Shown: positions 1 to 11,013, counted from the first letter of the stretch. The stretch: 28,707 nt of DNA from Saccoglossus kowalevskii (GCF_000003605.2 NW_003156512.1:1-28707), one strand, 5' to 3'. Notes: generated by a model from the letters alone, not told the origin. Numbers and translations are program-made.

Positions 1-16
1 CATTCAATTCTATGAA

Positions 17-120
17 GTGTTGATTAATATGTATGTCAAGGGTTTAATATTTCGTTTGTTATCTGCCAGTGTTATAGTACTACTGTATTATATAGGATTC
101 CCGGCGTTCAATTCTATGAA
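17..120 (+). repeat. Indel-rich 104-bp monomer at the window edge
   Basis: The first full monomer lacks four bases relative to the common form, all in or beside T runs (ATATGTATGTC, GGGTTTAATA, TTTGTTATCTG), and has CAAGGG in place of CTAGGG. The bases before it (1-16) are the tail of another monomer with CA in place of CG at site 93-94. Clustered single-base losses in homopolymers look more like consensus error than biology, but this cannot be settled from the sequence. Confidence 0.7.
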
Positions 121-209
121 GTGTTGATTAATATTGTATTGTCTAGGGTTTTAATATTTCGTTTGTTTATCTGCCAGTGTTATAGTACTACTGTATTATA
201 TAGGATTCT

Positions 210-850
210 CGGCGTTCAATTCTATGAAGTGTTGATTAATATTGTATTGTCTAGGGTTTTAATATTTCGTGTGTTCATCTGCCAGTGTACTACTGTATTA
301 CATAGGATTCTCGGCGTTCAATTCTATGAAGTGTTGATTAATATTGTATTGTCTAGGGTTTTAATATTTCGTTTGTTTATCTGACAGTGTTATAGTATTA
401 CTGTATTACATAGGATTCTTGGCGTTCAATTCTATGAAGTGGTGATTAATATTGTATTGTCTAGGGTTTTAATATTTCGTTTGTTTATCTGCCAGTGTTA
501 TAGTACTACTGTATTACATAGGATTCTCGGCGTTCAATTCTATGAAGTGTTGATTAATATTGTATTGTCTAGGGTTTTAATATTTCGTTTGTTTATCTGC
601 CAGTGTTATAGTAATACTGTATTACATAGGATTCTCGGCGTTCAATTCTATGAAGTGTTGATTAATATTGTATTGTCCAGGGTTTTAATATTTCGTTTGT
701 TTATCTGCCAGTGTTATAGTACTACTGTATTATATAGGATTCCCGGCGTTCAATTCTATGAAGTGTTGATTAATATTGTATTGTCTAGGGTTTTAATGTT
801 TCGTTTGTTTATCTGCCAGTGTTATAGTACTACTTTATTACATAGGATTC
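210..850 (+). repeat. Long-range duplicate A, left copy
   Basis: I find no difference between this block and 26985-27625 (offset 26775). It includes the 102-bp monomer, the TGA-bearing monomer with CTGACAG and ATTCTTGGCG, a G4 monomer, an A68 monomer, a C24 family-3 monomer and the start of a G36 monomer. The next base that differs is 851 (site 89, C here, T in the other copy). Confidence 0.85.
229..330 (+). repeat. 102-bp deletion monomer, copy 1
   Basis: Six bases are missing around sites 60-65: CAGTGTTATAGTACTACTG becomes CAGTGTACTACTG. The loss lies between two GT dinucleotides six bases apart, which fits replication slippage. All six 102-bp copies also share G at site 43 and C at site 48 (TTCGTGTGTTCATCTG), so they descend from one ancestral event. 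The deletion keeps the frame, hence no stop. Confidence 0.9.
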
Positions 851-1807
851 CCGGCGTTCAATTCTATGAAGTGTTGATTAATATTGTATTGTCTAGGGTT
901 TTAATATTTCGTTTGTTTATCTGCCAGTGTTATAGTACTACTTTATTACATAGGATTCCCGGCGTTCAATTCTATGAAGTGTTGATTAATATTGTATTGT
1001 CTAGGGTTTTAATATTTCGTTTGTTTATCTGCCAGTGTTAAAGTACTACTTTATTAAATAGGATTCCCGGCGTTCAATTCTATGAAGTGTTGATTAATAT
1101 TGTATTGTCTAGGGTTTTAATGTTTCGTTTGTTCATCTGCCAGTGTTATAGTACTACTGTATTATATAGGATTCCCGGCGTTCAATTCTATGAAGTGTTG
1201 ATTAATATTGTATTGTCTAGGGTTTTAATGTTTCGTTTGTTTATCTGCCAGTGTTATAGTACTACTGTATTATATAGGATTCCCGGCGTTCAATTCTATG
1301 AAGTGTTGATTAATATTGTATTGTCTAGGGTTTTAATATTTCGTTTGTTTATCTGCCAGTGTTATAGTACTACTGTATTACATAGGATTCTCGGCGTTCA
1401 ATTCTATGATGTGGTGATTAATATTGTATTGTCTAGGGTTTTAATATTTCGTTTGTTTATCTGCCAGTGTTATAGTACTACTGTATTACATAGGATTCTC
1501 GGCGTTCAATTCTATGATGTGTTGATTAATATTGTATTGTCTATTGTTTTAATGTTTCGTTTGTTTATCTGCCAGTGTTATAGTACTACTGTATTACATA
1601 GGATTCTCGGCGTTCAATTCTATGAAGTGGTGATTGATATTGTATTGTCTAGGGTTTTATTATTTCGTTTGTTTATCTGCCAGTGTTATTTTACTACTTT
1701 ATTACATAGTATTCCCGGCGTTCAATTCTATAAAGTGTTGATTAATATTGTATTGTCTAGGGTTTTAATATTTCGTTTGTTTATCTGCCAGTGTTATAGT
1801 ACTACTT

Positions 1808-2173
1808 TATTACATTGGATTCCCGGCGTTCAATTCTATGGAAGTGTTGATTAATATTGTATTGTCTAGGGTTTTAATATTTCGTTTGTTTATCTGCCAG
1901 TGTTATAGTACTACTGTATTACATAGGATTCTCGGCGTTCATTTCTATGAAGTGTTGATTAATATTGTATTGTATAGGGTTTTAATATTTCGTTTGTTTA
2001 TCTGCCAGTGTTATAGTACTACTTTATTACATAGGATTCCCGGCGTTCAATTCTATGAAGTGTTGATTAATATTGTATTGTCTAGGGTTTTAATATTTCG
2101 TTTGTTTATCTGCCAGTGTTATACTACTACTTTATTACATAGGATTCCCGGCGTTCAATTCTATGAAGTGTTG
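1808..2173 (+). repeat. Duplicate E, left copy
   Basis: Shares rare markers with 21681-22046 (offset 19873): the extra G at 1838, GTTCATTTCTATG near 1937, TTGTATAGGG near 1970 and TTATACTACTAC near 2120. The first three monomers are also related to 11981-12266, which has the TTGTATAGGG marker but not the CATTTC or ATACTAC markers. Three copies with different marker subsets indicate repeated exchange. Confidence 0.75.
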
Positions 2174-2280
2174 ATTAATATTGTATTGTCTAGGGTTTTA
2201 ATATTTCGTTTGTTTATCTGCCAGTGTCATAGTACTACTGTATTACATAGGATTCTCGGCGTTCAATTCTATGAAGTGTT

Positions 2281-2490
2281 GATTAATATTGTATTGTCTA
2301 GGGTTTTAATGTTTCCTTTGTTTATCTGCCAGTGTTATAGTACTACTGTATTACAGAGGATTCCCGGCGTTCAATTCTATGAAGTGTTGATTAATATTGT
2401 ATTGTCTAGGGTCTTAATATTTCGTTTGTTCATCTGCCAGTGTTATAGTACTACTGTATTACAGAGGATTCCCGGCGTTCAATTCTATGA
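2281..2490 (+). repeat. Duplicate F, left copy
   Basis: Two monomers with GTTTCCTTTG (2311), TTACAGAGGATTCCC and GGGTCTTAATATT recur in the same order at about 14914-15123 (offset 12633). Sequence diverges on both sides, so a short block of about two monomers was copied. Confidence 0.7.
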
Positions 2491-3067
2491 AGTGTTGATT
2501 AATATTGTATTGTCTAGGGTTTTAATGTTTCGTTGTTTATCTGCCAGTGTTATAGTACTACTGTATTACATAGGATTGTCGGCGTTCAATTCTATGAAGT
2601 GTTGATTAATATTGTATTGTCTAGGGTTTTAATATTTCGTTTGTTTATCTGCCAGTGTTATAGTACTACTTTATTACATAGGATTCCCGGCGTTCAATTC
2701 TATGGAAGTGTTGATTAATATTGTATTGTCTAGGGTTTTAATATTTCGTTTGTTTATCTGCCAGTGTTATAGTACTACTGTATTACATAGGATTCTCGGC
2801 GTTCAATTCTATGGAAGTGTTGATTAATATTGTATTGTCTAGGGTTTTAATATTTCGTTTGTTTATCTGCCAGTGTTATAGTACTTCTTTATTACATAAA
2901 ATTCTCGGCGTTCATTTCTATGAAGTGTTGATTAATATTGTATTGTCTAGGGTTTCAATATTTCGTTTGTTTATCTGCCAGTGTTATAGTACTACTTTAT
3001 TACATAAGATTCTCGGCGTTCAATTCTATGAAGTGTTGATTAATATTGTATTGTCTAGGGTTTTAAT
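2483..3067 (+). repeat. Long-range duplicate B, left copy
   Basis: Matches 27859-28443 (offset 25376) with no difference seen. Shared rare markers are the lost T in TTTCGTTGTTTATC, ATTGTCGGCG near 2576, two extra-G monomers 109 bases apart (2702, 2811), GTACTTCTTTATTAC, CATAAAATTCTC and GGGTTTCAATATT. The monomer after 3067 differs between copies, then the CATAGTACTTC monomer at about 3141-3248 again matches 28517-28624. Confidence 0.85.
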
Positions 3068-3567
3068 ATTTCGTTTGTTTATCTGCCAGTGTTATAGTAC
3101 TACTGTATTACATAGGATTCTCGGCGTTCAATTCTATGAAGTGTTGATTAATATTGTATTGTCTAGGGTTTTCATATTTCGTTTGTTTATCTGCCAGTGT
3201 CATAGTACTTCTTTATTACATAGGATTCCCGGCGTTCAATTCTATGAAGTGTTGATTAATATTGTATTGTCTAGGGTTTTAATATTTCGTTTGTTTATCT
3301 GCCAGTGTTATAGTACTACTTTAGTACATAGGATTCCCGGCGTTCAATTCTATGAAGTGTTGATTAATATTGTATTGTCTAGGGTTTTAATATTTCGTTT
3401 GTTTATATGCCAGTGTTATAGTACTACTGTATTATATAGGATTCCCGGCGTTCAATTCTATGAAGTGTTGATTAATATTGTATTGTCTAGGGTTTTAATA
3501 TTTCGTTTGTTTATCTGCCAGTGTTATAGTACTACTGTATTACATAGGAGTCCCGGCGTTCAATTCT
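2811..3567 (+). repeat. 757-bp higher-order unit (7 monomers plus one G), copy 1
   Basis: Bounded by extra-G junctions ATGGAAG at 2811 and 3568; 757 is 7 x 108 + 1. Internal order by marker: CATAAAATTCTC, GGGTTTCAATA, family 1, TTTTCATATTTC with GTCATAGTACTTC, TTTAGTACATAGG, family 3, and CATAGGAGTCCC. The next unit has the same length but mostly different monomers. Confidence 0.75.
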
Positions 3568-3797
3568 ATGGAAGTGTTGATTAATATTGTATTGTCCAGG
3601 GTTTTAATATTTCGTTTGTTTATCTGCCAGTGTTATAGTACTACTGTATTACATAGGATTCTCGGCGTTCAATTCTATGAAGTGTTGATTAATATTGTAT
3701 TGTCTTGGGTTTTAATGTTTCGTTTGTTTATCTGCCAGTGTTATAGTACTACTTTATTACATAAGATTCTCGGCGTTCAATTCTATGAAGTGTTGAT
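3408..3797 (+). repeat. Duplicate D, left copy
   Basis: Corresponds to 25324-25713 (offset 21916) with no difference seen. It spans a family-3 monomer, the CATAGGAGTCCC monomer, the extra-G junction at 3568, a C24 monomer and the TTGTCTTGGG monomer. Divergence begins on the left at 3407 (TTTATATGCC here) and on the right at 3798 (GTTGATGAAT here). Confidence 0.8.
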
Positions 3798-4324
3798 GAA
3801 TATTGTATTGTCTAGGGTTTCAATATTTCGTTTGTTTATCTGCCAGTGTTATAGTACTACTTTATTACATAGGATTCCCGGCGTTCAATTCTATGAAGTG
3901 TTGATTAATATTGTATTGTCTAGGGTTTTAATATTTCGTTTGTTTATCTGCCAGTGTTATAGTACTACTTTATTACATAGCATTCCCGGCGTTCAATTCT
4001 ATGAAGTGTTGATTAATATTGTATTGTCTAGGGTTTTAATATTTCGTTTGTTTATCTGCCAGTGTTATAGTACTACTTTATTACGTAGGATTCTCGGCGT
4101 TCAATTCTATGAAGTGTTGATTAATATTGTATTGTCTAGGGTTTTAATATTTCGTTTGTTTATCTGCCAGTGTTATAGTACTACTGTATTACGTAGGATT
4201 CTCGGCGTTCAATTCTATGAAGTGTTGATTAATATTGTATTGTCTAGGGTTTTAATATTTCGTTTGTTTATCTGCCAGTGTTATAGTACTACTGTATTAC
4301 ATTGGATTGTCGGCGTTCAATTCT
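3568..4324 (+). repeat. 757-bp higher-order unit, copy 2
   Basis: Bounded by extra-G junctions at 3568 and 4325. The first two monomers (C24 family 1, then TTGTCTTGGG with A83) match the unit at 25484. The third carries GTTGATGAATATT. Later monomers carry TTACGTAGGATTC (twice) and finally CATTGGATTGTC. Junction spacing is preserved while contents differ, so the 7-mer register outlived replacement of individual monomers. Confidence 0.75.
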
Positions 4325-4978
4325 ATGGAAGTGTTGATTAATATTGTATTGTCTAGGGTTTTAATATTTCGTTTGTTTATCTGCCAGTGTTATAGTACTA
4401 CTTTATTACATAGGATTCCCGGCGTTCAATTCTACGAAGTGTTGATTAATATTGTATTGTCTAGGGTTTTAATGTTTCGTTTGTTTATCTGCCAGTGTTA
4501 TAGTAATAGTGTATTACATAGGATTCCCGGCGTTCAATTCTATGAAGTGTTGATTAATATTGTATTGTCTAGGGTTTTAATATTTCGTGTGTTTATCTGC
4601 CAGTGTTATAGTACTACTTTATTACATAGGATTCCCGGCGTTCAATTCTATGAAGTGTTGATTAATATTGTATTGTCTAGGGTTTTAATATTTCGTGTGT
4701 TTATCTGCCAGTGTTATAGTACTACTTTATTACATAGGATTCCCGGCGTTCAATTCTATGAAGTGTTGATTAATATTGTATTGTCTAGGGTTTTAATATT
4801 TCGTTTGTTTATCTGCCAGTGTTATAGTAATAGTGTATTACAAAGGATTCTCGGCGTTCAATTCTATGAAGTGTTGATTAATATTGTATTGTCTAGGGTT
4901 TTAATATTTCGTTTGTTCATCTGCCAGTGTTATAGTACTACTTTATTACATATGATTCCCGGCGTTCAATTCTATGAA

Positions 4979-5086
4979 GTGTTGATTAATATTGTATTGT
5001 CTAGGGTTTTAATATTTCGTTTGTTTATCTGCCAGTAATATAATACTACTTTATTACATAGGATTCCCGGCGTTCAATTCTATGAA
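4979..5086 (+). repeat. TAA-variant monomer, copy 1
   Basis: CAGTGTTATAGTACTAC is replaced by CAGTAATATAATACTAC (sites 55-71). This keeps 108 bp but puts TAA at 5036-5038. Seven copies share this same compound change, so they are one lineage. Here the next monomer is the 102-bp form. Confidence 0.85.
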
Positions 5087-5188
5087 GTGTTGATTAATAT
5101 TGTATTGTCTAGGGTTTTAATATTTCGTGTGTTCATCTGCCAGTGTACTACTGTATTACATAGGATTCTCGGCGTTCAATTCTATGAA
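5087..5188 (+). repeat. 102-bp deletion monomer, copy 2
   Basis: Same six-base loss and TTCGTGTGTTCATCTG signature as at 229. It directly follows a TAA monomer, without the family-3-like TATTATATAGGATTCTC monomer that separates them at 7889, 9827 and 24090. Confidence 0.85.
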
Positions 5189-5589
5189 GTGTTGATTAAT
5201 ATTGTATTGTCTAGGGTTTTAATATTTCGTTTGTTTATCTGCCAGTGTTATTGTAATACTGTATTACATAGGATTTTCGGCGTTCAATTCTATGAAGTGT
5301 TGATTAATATTGTATTGTCCAGGGTTTTAATATTTCGTTTGTTTATCTGCCAGTGTTATAGTACTACTGTATTACATAGGATTCTCGACGTTCAATTCTA
5401 TGAAGTGTTGATTAATATTGTATTGTCTAGGGTTTTAATATTTCGTTTGTTTATCTGCCAGTGTTATAGTACTACTGTATTACATATGATTCTCGGCGTT
5501 CAATTCTATGAAGTGTTGATTAATATTGTATTGTCTAGAGTTTTAATATTTCGTTTGTTTATCTGCCAGTGTTATAGTACTACTGTATT

Positions 5590-6103
5590 ACATAGGATTC
5601 TCGGCGTTCAATTCTATGAAGTGTTGATTAATATTGTATTGTCTAGGGTTTTAATATTTCGTTTGTTTATCTGCCAGTGTTATAGTACTACTGTATTACT
5701 TAGGATTCTCGGCGTTCAATTCTATAAAGTGTTGATTAATATTGTATTGTCTAGAGTTTTAATATTTCGTTTGTTTATCTGCCAGAGTTATAGTACTACT
5801 GTATTACATAGGATTCTCGGCGTTCAATTCTATGAAGTGGTGATTAATATTGTATTGTCTAGAGTTTTAATATTTCGTTTGTTTATCTGCCAGTGTTATT
5901 GTAATACTGTATTACATAGGATTCTCGGCGTTCAATTCTATGAAGTGTTGATTAATATTGTATTGTCCAGGGTTTTAATATTTCGTTTGTTTATCTGCCA
6001 GTGTTATAGTACTACTGTATTATATAGGATTCCCGGCGTTCAATTCTATGAAGTGTTGATTAATATTGTATTGTCTAGGGTTTTAATATTTCGTTTGTTT
6101 ATC
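5590..6103 (+). repeat. Local duplicate G, copy 1
   Basis: An ordered set of monomers marked by TATTACTTAGG with TCTATAAAGTG, then CAGAGTTATAG with G4 following, then GTTATTGTAATAC, then C24 family 3. The set recurs at offset 1188 (11 monomers) at about 6778-7291, with small differences (AATATAGTATTG at 6927, A27 or G27), and again more diverged at about 10330-10780. Confidence 0.75.
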
Positions 6104-6484
6104 TGCCAGTGTTATAGTACTACAGTATTACATAGGATTCTCGGCGTTCAATTCTATGAAGTGTTGATTAATATTGTATTGTCTAGAGTTTTAATATTTC
6201 GTTTGTTTATCTGCCAGTGTTATAGTACTACTGTATTACATAGGATTCCCGGCGTTCAATTCTATAAAGTGGTGATTAATATTGTATTGTCTAGGGTTTT
6301 AATGTTTCGTTTGTTTATCTGCAAGTGTTATAGTACTACTTTATTACATATGATTCCCGGCGTTCAATTCTATGAAGTGTTGATTAATATTGAATTGTCT
6401 AGAGTTTTAATATTTCGTTTGTTTATCTGCCAGTGTTATAGTACTACTTTATTACATATGATTCCCGGCGTTCAATTCTATGAA

Positions 6485-6592
6485 GTGTTGATTAATATTG
6501 TATTGTCTAGGGTTTTAATATTTCGTTTGTTTATCTGCCAGTAATATAATACTACTTTATTACATAGGATTCCCGGCGTTCAATTCTATGAA
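6485..6592 (+). repeat. TAA-variant monomer, copy 2
   Basis: TAA at 6542-6544, preceded by two T83 monomers (CATATGATTCCC). It lies 1506 bases after copy 1, the length of 14 monomers minus the six-base deletion of the 102-bp unit in between. Confidence 0.85.
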
Positions 6593-6777
6593 GTGTTGAT
6601 TAATATTGTATTGTCTAGGGTTTTAATATTTCGTTTGTTTATCTGCCAGTGTTGTAGTACTACTGTATTACATAGGATTCTCGGCGTTCAATTCTATGAA
6701 GTGTTGATTAATATTGTATTGTCTAGGGTTTTAATATTTCGTTTGTTTATCTGCCAGTGTTATAGTAATACTGTATT

Positions 6778-7291
6778 ACATAGGATTCTCGGCGTTCAAT
6801 TCTATGAAGTGTTGATTAATATTGTATTGTCTAGGGTTTTAATATTTCGTTTGTTTATCTGCCAGTGTTATAGTACTACTGTATTACTTAGGATTCTCGG
6901 CGTTCAATTCTATAAAGTGTTGATTAATATAGTATTGTCTAGAGTTTTAATATTTCGTTTGTTTATCTGCCAGAGTTATAGTACTACTGTATTACATAGG
7001 ATTCTCGGCGTTCAATTCTATGAAGTGGTGATTAATATTGTATTGTCTAGGGTTTTAATATTTCGTTTGTTTATCTGCCAGTGTTATTGTAATACTGTAT
7101 TACATAGGATTCTCGGCGTTCAATTCTATGAAGTGTTGATTAATATTGTATTGTCCAGGGTTTTAATATTTCGTTTGTTTATCTGCCAGTGTTATAGTAC
7201 TACTGTATTATATAGGATTCCCGGCGTTCAATTCTATGAAGTGTTGATTAATATTGTATTGTCTAGGGTTTTAATATTTCGTTTGTTTATC
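6778..7291 (+). repeat. Local duplicate G, copy 2
   Basis: Second copy of the 5590-6103 marker order. On its right side it runs into a TAA-variant monomer that keeps CTACAGTATTACATAGG, the rare marker of the corresponding monomer near 6120. That makes the junction a visible recombinant between the two monomer types. Confidence 0.75.
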
Positions 7292-7348
7292 TGCCAGTAA
7301 TATAATACTACAGTATTACATAGGATTCTCGGCGTTCAATTCTATGAA
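7241..7348 (+). repeat. TAA-variant monomer, copy 3 (recombinant)
   Basis: TAA at 7298-7300. Unlike the other six copies its right part reads CTACAGTATTACATAGGATTCTC and its left neighbour is family 3, not T83. The left part of a TAA monomer seems to be joined to the monomer type at about 6120, by crossover or conversion within the unit. Confidence 0.75.
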
Positions 7349-7780
7349 GTGTTGATTAATATTGTATTGTCTAGAGTTTTAATATTTCGTTTGTTTATCT
7401 GCCAGTGTTATAGTACTACTGTATTACATAGGATTCTCGGCGTTCAATTCTATGAAGTGTTGATTAATATTGTATTGTCTAGGGTTTTAATATTTCGTTT
7501 GTTTATCTGCCAGTGTTATAGTACTACTGTATTACATAGGATTCCCGGCGTTCAATTCTATAAAGTGGTGATTAATATTGTATTGTCTAGGGTTTTAATG
7601 TTTCGTTTGTTTATCTGCCAGTGTTATAGTACTACTTTATTACATATGATTCCCGGCGTTCAATTCTATGAAGTGTTGATTAATATTGTATTGTCTAGAG
7701 TTTTAATATTTCGTTTGTTTATCTGCCAGTGTTATAGTACTACTTTATTACATATGATTCCCGGCGTTCAATTCTATGAA

Positions 7781-7888
7781 GTGTTGATTAATATTGTATT
7801 GTCTAGGGTTTTAATATTTCGTTTGTTTATCTGCCAGTAATATAATACTACTTTATTACATAGGATTCCCGGCGTTCAATTCTATGAA
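7781..7888 (+). repeat. TAA-variant monomer, copy 4
   Basis: TAA at 7838-7840, preceded by two T83 monomers as at copy 2. Followed by a TATTATATAGGATTCTC monomer and then a 102-bp monomer. Confidence 0.85.
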
Positions 7889-7996
7889 GTGTTGATTAAT
7901 ATTGTATTGTCTAGGGTTTTAATATTTCGTTTGTTTATCTGCCAGTGTTATAGTGCTACTGTATTATATAGGATTCTCGGCGTTCAATTCTATGAA

Positions 7997-8098
7997 GTGT
8001 TGATTAATATTGTATTGTCTAGGGTTTTAATATTTCGTGTGTTCATCTGCCAGTGTACTACTGTATTACATAGGATTCTCGGCGTTCAATTCTATGAA
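7997..8098 (+). repeat. 102-bp deletion monomer, copy 3
   Basis: Same signature as at 229. It is the third element of the module TAA monomer, TATTATATAGG monomer, 102-bp monomer, seen also at 9719-10036 and 23982-24299. Confidence 0.85.
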
Positions 8099-9286
8099 GT
8101 GTTGATTAATATTGTATTGTCTAGGGTTTTAATATTTCGTTTGTTTATCTGCCAGTGTTATAGTACTACTGTATTACATAGGATTCTCGGCGTTCAATTC
8201 TATGAAGTGTTGATTAATATTGTATTGTCTAGGGTTTTAATATTTCGTTTGTTTATCTGCCAGTGTTATAGTACTACTGTATTACATAGGATTCCCGGCG
8301 TTCAATTCTATGAAGTGTTGATTAATATTGTATTGTCTAGGGTTTTAATATTTCGTTTGTTTATCTGCCAGTGTTATAGTACTACTTTATTACTTAGGAT
8401 TCCCGGCGTTCAATTCTATGAAGTGTTGATTAAAAATTGTATTGTCTAGAGTTTTAATATTTCGTTTGTTTATCTGCCAGTGTTATAGTACTACTGTATT
8501 ACATAGGATTCTCGGCGTTCAATTCTATGAAGTGTTGATTAATATTGTATTGTCTAGGGTTTTAATATTTCGTTTGTTTATCTGCCAGTGTTATAGTACT
8601 ACTTTATTACATAGGATTCCCGGCGTTCAATTCTATGAAGTGTTGATTAATATTGTATTGTCTCGAGTTTTAATATTTCGTTTGTTTATCTGCCAGTGTT
8701 ATAGTACTACTGTATTACATACGATTCTCGGCGTTCAATTCTATGAAGTGTTGATTAATATTGTATTGTCTAGAGTTTTAATATTTCGTTTGTTTATCTG
8801 CCAGTGTTATAGTACTACTGTATTACATATGATTCTCGGCGTTCAATTCTATGAAGTGTTGATTAATATTGTATTGTCTATGGTTTTAATATTTCGTTTG
8901 TTTATCTGCCAGTGTTATAGTAATACTGTATTACATAGGATTTTCGGCGTTCAATTCTATGAAGTGTTGATTAATATTGTATTGTCTAGGGTTTTAATAT
9001 TTCGTTTGTTTATCTGCCAGTGTTGTAGTACTACTGTATTACATAGGATTCTCGGCGTTCAATTCTATGAAGTGTTGATTAATATTGTATTGTCTAGGGT
9101 TTTAATATTTCGTTTGTTTATCTGCCAGTGTTATAGTAATACTGTATTACATAGGATTCTCGGCGTTCAATTCTATAAAGTGTTGATTAATATTGTATGT
9201 CTAGAGTTTTAATATTTCGTTTGTTTATCTGCCAGTGTTATAGTACTACTTTATTACATATGATTCCCGGCGTTCAATTCTATGAA

Positions 9287-9394
9287 GTGTTGATTAATAT
9301 TGTATTGTCTAGGGTTTTAATATTTCGTTTGTTTATCTGCCAGTAATATAATACTACTTTATTACATAGGATTCCCGGCGTTCAATTCTATGAA
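9287..9394 (+). repeat. TAA-variant monomer, copy 5
   Basis: TAA at 9344-9346. The run that follows is TATTATATAGG monomer, AGTATTACTG/CATTGG monomer, A27/T83 monomer. It equals the run after 24039 except that the 102-bp monomer is missing: the distance from TAA to AGTATTACTG is 102 bases shorter here (223 against 325). Confidence 0.85.
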
Positions 9395-9718
9395 GTGTTG
9401 ATTAATATTGTATTGTCTAGGGTTTTAATATTTCGTTTGTTTATCTGCCAGTGTTATAGTACTACTGTATTATATAGGATTCTCGGCGTTCAATTCTATG
9501 AAGTGTTGATTAATATTGTATTGTCTAGGGTTTTAATATTTCGTTTGTTTATCTGCCAGTGTTATAGTATTACTGTATTACATTGGATTCTCGGCGTTCA
9601 ATTCTATGAAGTGTTGATTAATATTGTATTGTCTAGAGTTTTAATATTTCGTTTGTTTATCTGCCAGTGTTATAGTACTACTTTATTACATATGATTCCC
9701 GGCGTTCAATTCTATGAA

Positions 9719-9826
9719 GTGTTGATTAATATTGTATTGTCTAGGGTTTTAATATTTCGTTTGTTTATCTGCCAGTAATATAATACTACATTATTACATA
9801 GGATTCCCGGCGTTCAATTCTATGAA
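9719..9826 (+). repeat. TAA-variant monomer, copy 6
   Basis: TAA at 9776-9778, with CTACATTATTAC to the right. It lies 432 bases (four monomers) after copy 5. The following monomer has G4, then the 102-bp unit. Confidence 0.85.
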
Positions 9827-9934
9827 GTGGTGATTAATATTGTATTGTCTAGGGTTTTAATATTTCGTTTGTTTATCTGCCAGTGTTATAGTACTACTGT
9901 ATTATATAGGATTCTCGGCGTTCAATTCTATGAA

Positions 9935-10036
9935 GTGTTGATTAATATTGTATTGTCTAGGGTTTTAATATTTCGTGTGTTCATCTGCCAGTGTACTACT
10001 GTATTACATAGGATTCTCGGCGTTCAATTCTATGAA
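9935..10036 (+). repeat. 102-bp deletion monomer, copy 4
   Basis: Same signature as at 229. It is followed by a TTGTCTATGG/A68 monomer and a GTGTTGTAGTAC monomer; that pair also occurs near 8877-9060 without the 102-bp unit before it. Confidence 0.85.
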
Positions 10037-10899
10037 GTGTTGATTAATATTGTATTGTCTATGGTTTTAATATTTCGTTTGTTTATCTGCCAGTGTTATA
10101 GTAATACTGTATTACATAGGATTTTCGGCGTTCAATTCTATGAAGTGTTGATTAATATTGTATTGTCTAGGGTTTTAATATTTCGTTTGTTTATCTGCCA
10201 GTGTTGTAGTACTACTGTATTACATAGGATTCTCGGCGTTCAATTCTATGAAGTGTTGATTAATATTGTATTGTCTAGGGTTTTAATATTTCGTTTGTTT
10301 ATCTGCCAGTGTTATAGTAATACTGTATTACATAGGATTCTCGGCGTTCAATTCTATGAAGTGTTGATTAATATTGTATTGTCTAGGGTTTTAATATTTC
10401 GTTTGTTTATCTGCCAGTGTTATAGTACTACTGTATTACTTAGGATTCTCGGCGTTCAATTCTATAAAGTGTTGATTAATATTGTATTGTCTAGAGTTTT
10501 AATATTTCGTTTGTTTATCTGCCAGAGTTATAGTACTACTGTATTACATAGGATTCTCGGCGTTCAATTCTATGAAGTGGTGATTGATATTGTATTGTCT
10601 AGGGTTTTATATTTCGTTTGTTTATCTGCCAGTGTTATTGTAATACTGTATTACATAGGATTTTCGGCGTTCAATTCTATGAAGTGTTGATTAATATTGT
10701 ATTGTCCAGGGTTTTAATATTTCGTTTGTTTATCTGCCAGTGTTATAGTACTACTGTATTATATAGGATTCCCGGCGTTCAATTCTATAAAGTGTTGATT
10801 AATATTTTATTGTCTAGGGTTTTAATATTTCGTTTCTTTATCTGCCAGTGTTATAGTACTACTGTATTACATAGGATTCTCGGCGTTCAATTCTATGAG

Positions 10900-11013
10900 G
10901 TGTTGATTAATATTGTATTGTCTAGAATTTTAATATTTCGTTTGTTTATCTGCCAGTGTTATACATGTAGTACTACTTTATTACATAAGATTCTCGGCGT
11001 TCAATTCTATGAA
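10900..11013 (+). repeat. 114-bp insertion monomer
   Basis: GTTATAGTACTAC becomes GTTATACATGTAGTACTAC, a six-base gain that creates the palindrome TACATGTA directly beside the TAGTACTA-type core. It is the only 114-bp unit seen and also carries TCTAGAATTTT. The gain lies in the same part of the monomer as the six-base loss of the 102-bp units. Confidence 0.85.

Larger units (their letters stand above)
121..4324 (+). repeat. Array segment 1: extra-G-rich domain
   Basis: About 39 monomers of mixed families. An extra G after site 106 (TATGGAAGTG in place of TATGAAGTG) appears at 1838, 2702, 2811 and 3568, and again at the right border, 4325. Substitution stops break the open frame at 382 (TGA) and 1039 (TAA), and one T is lost near 2533 (TTTCGTTGTTTATC). 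A 102-bp monomer lies at 229-330. No gene or control element is visible. Confidence 0.85.
4325..10899 (+). repeat. Array segment 2: TAA-variant and A27 domain
   Basis: About 61 monomers. No extra-G junction occurs after 4325 until 11981. The segment holds six of seven TAA-variant monomers, three of six 102-bp monomers and at least thirteen A27 monomers (TCTAGAGTTTT), plus linked markers CATATGATT (T83), CAGAGTTATAG and TCTATAAAGTG (A106). Frame breaks include GATTAAAAATTG near 8430, TTGTATGTCTAG near 9197 and GGGTTTTATATTTC near 10605. It reads as one regionally homogenised domain. Confidence 0.8.

Noticed and set aside
5036-9346. A 1506-bp higher-order repeat, since TAA monomers are 1506 bases apart at both 5036-6542 and 7838-9344
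   Set aside because: The monomer order inside the two intervals is different, and the second reaches the same length partly because one base gained near 8430 is offset by one lost near 9197. The equal spacing looks coincidental.
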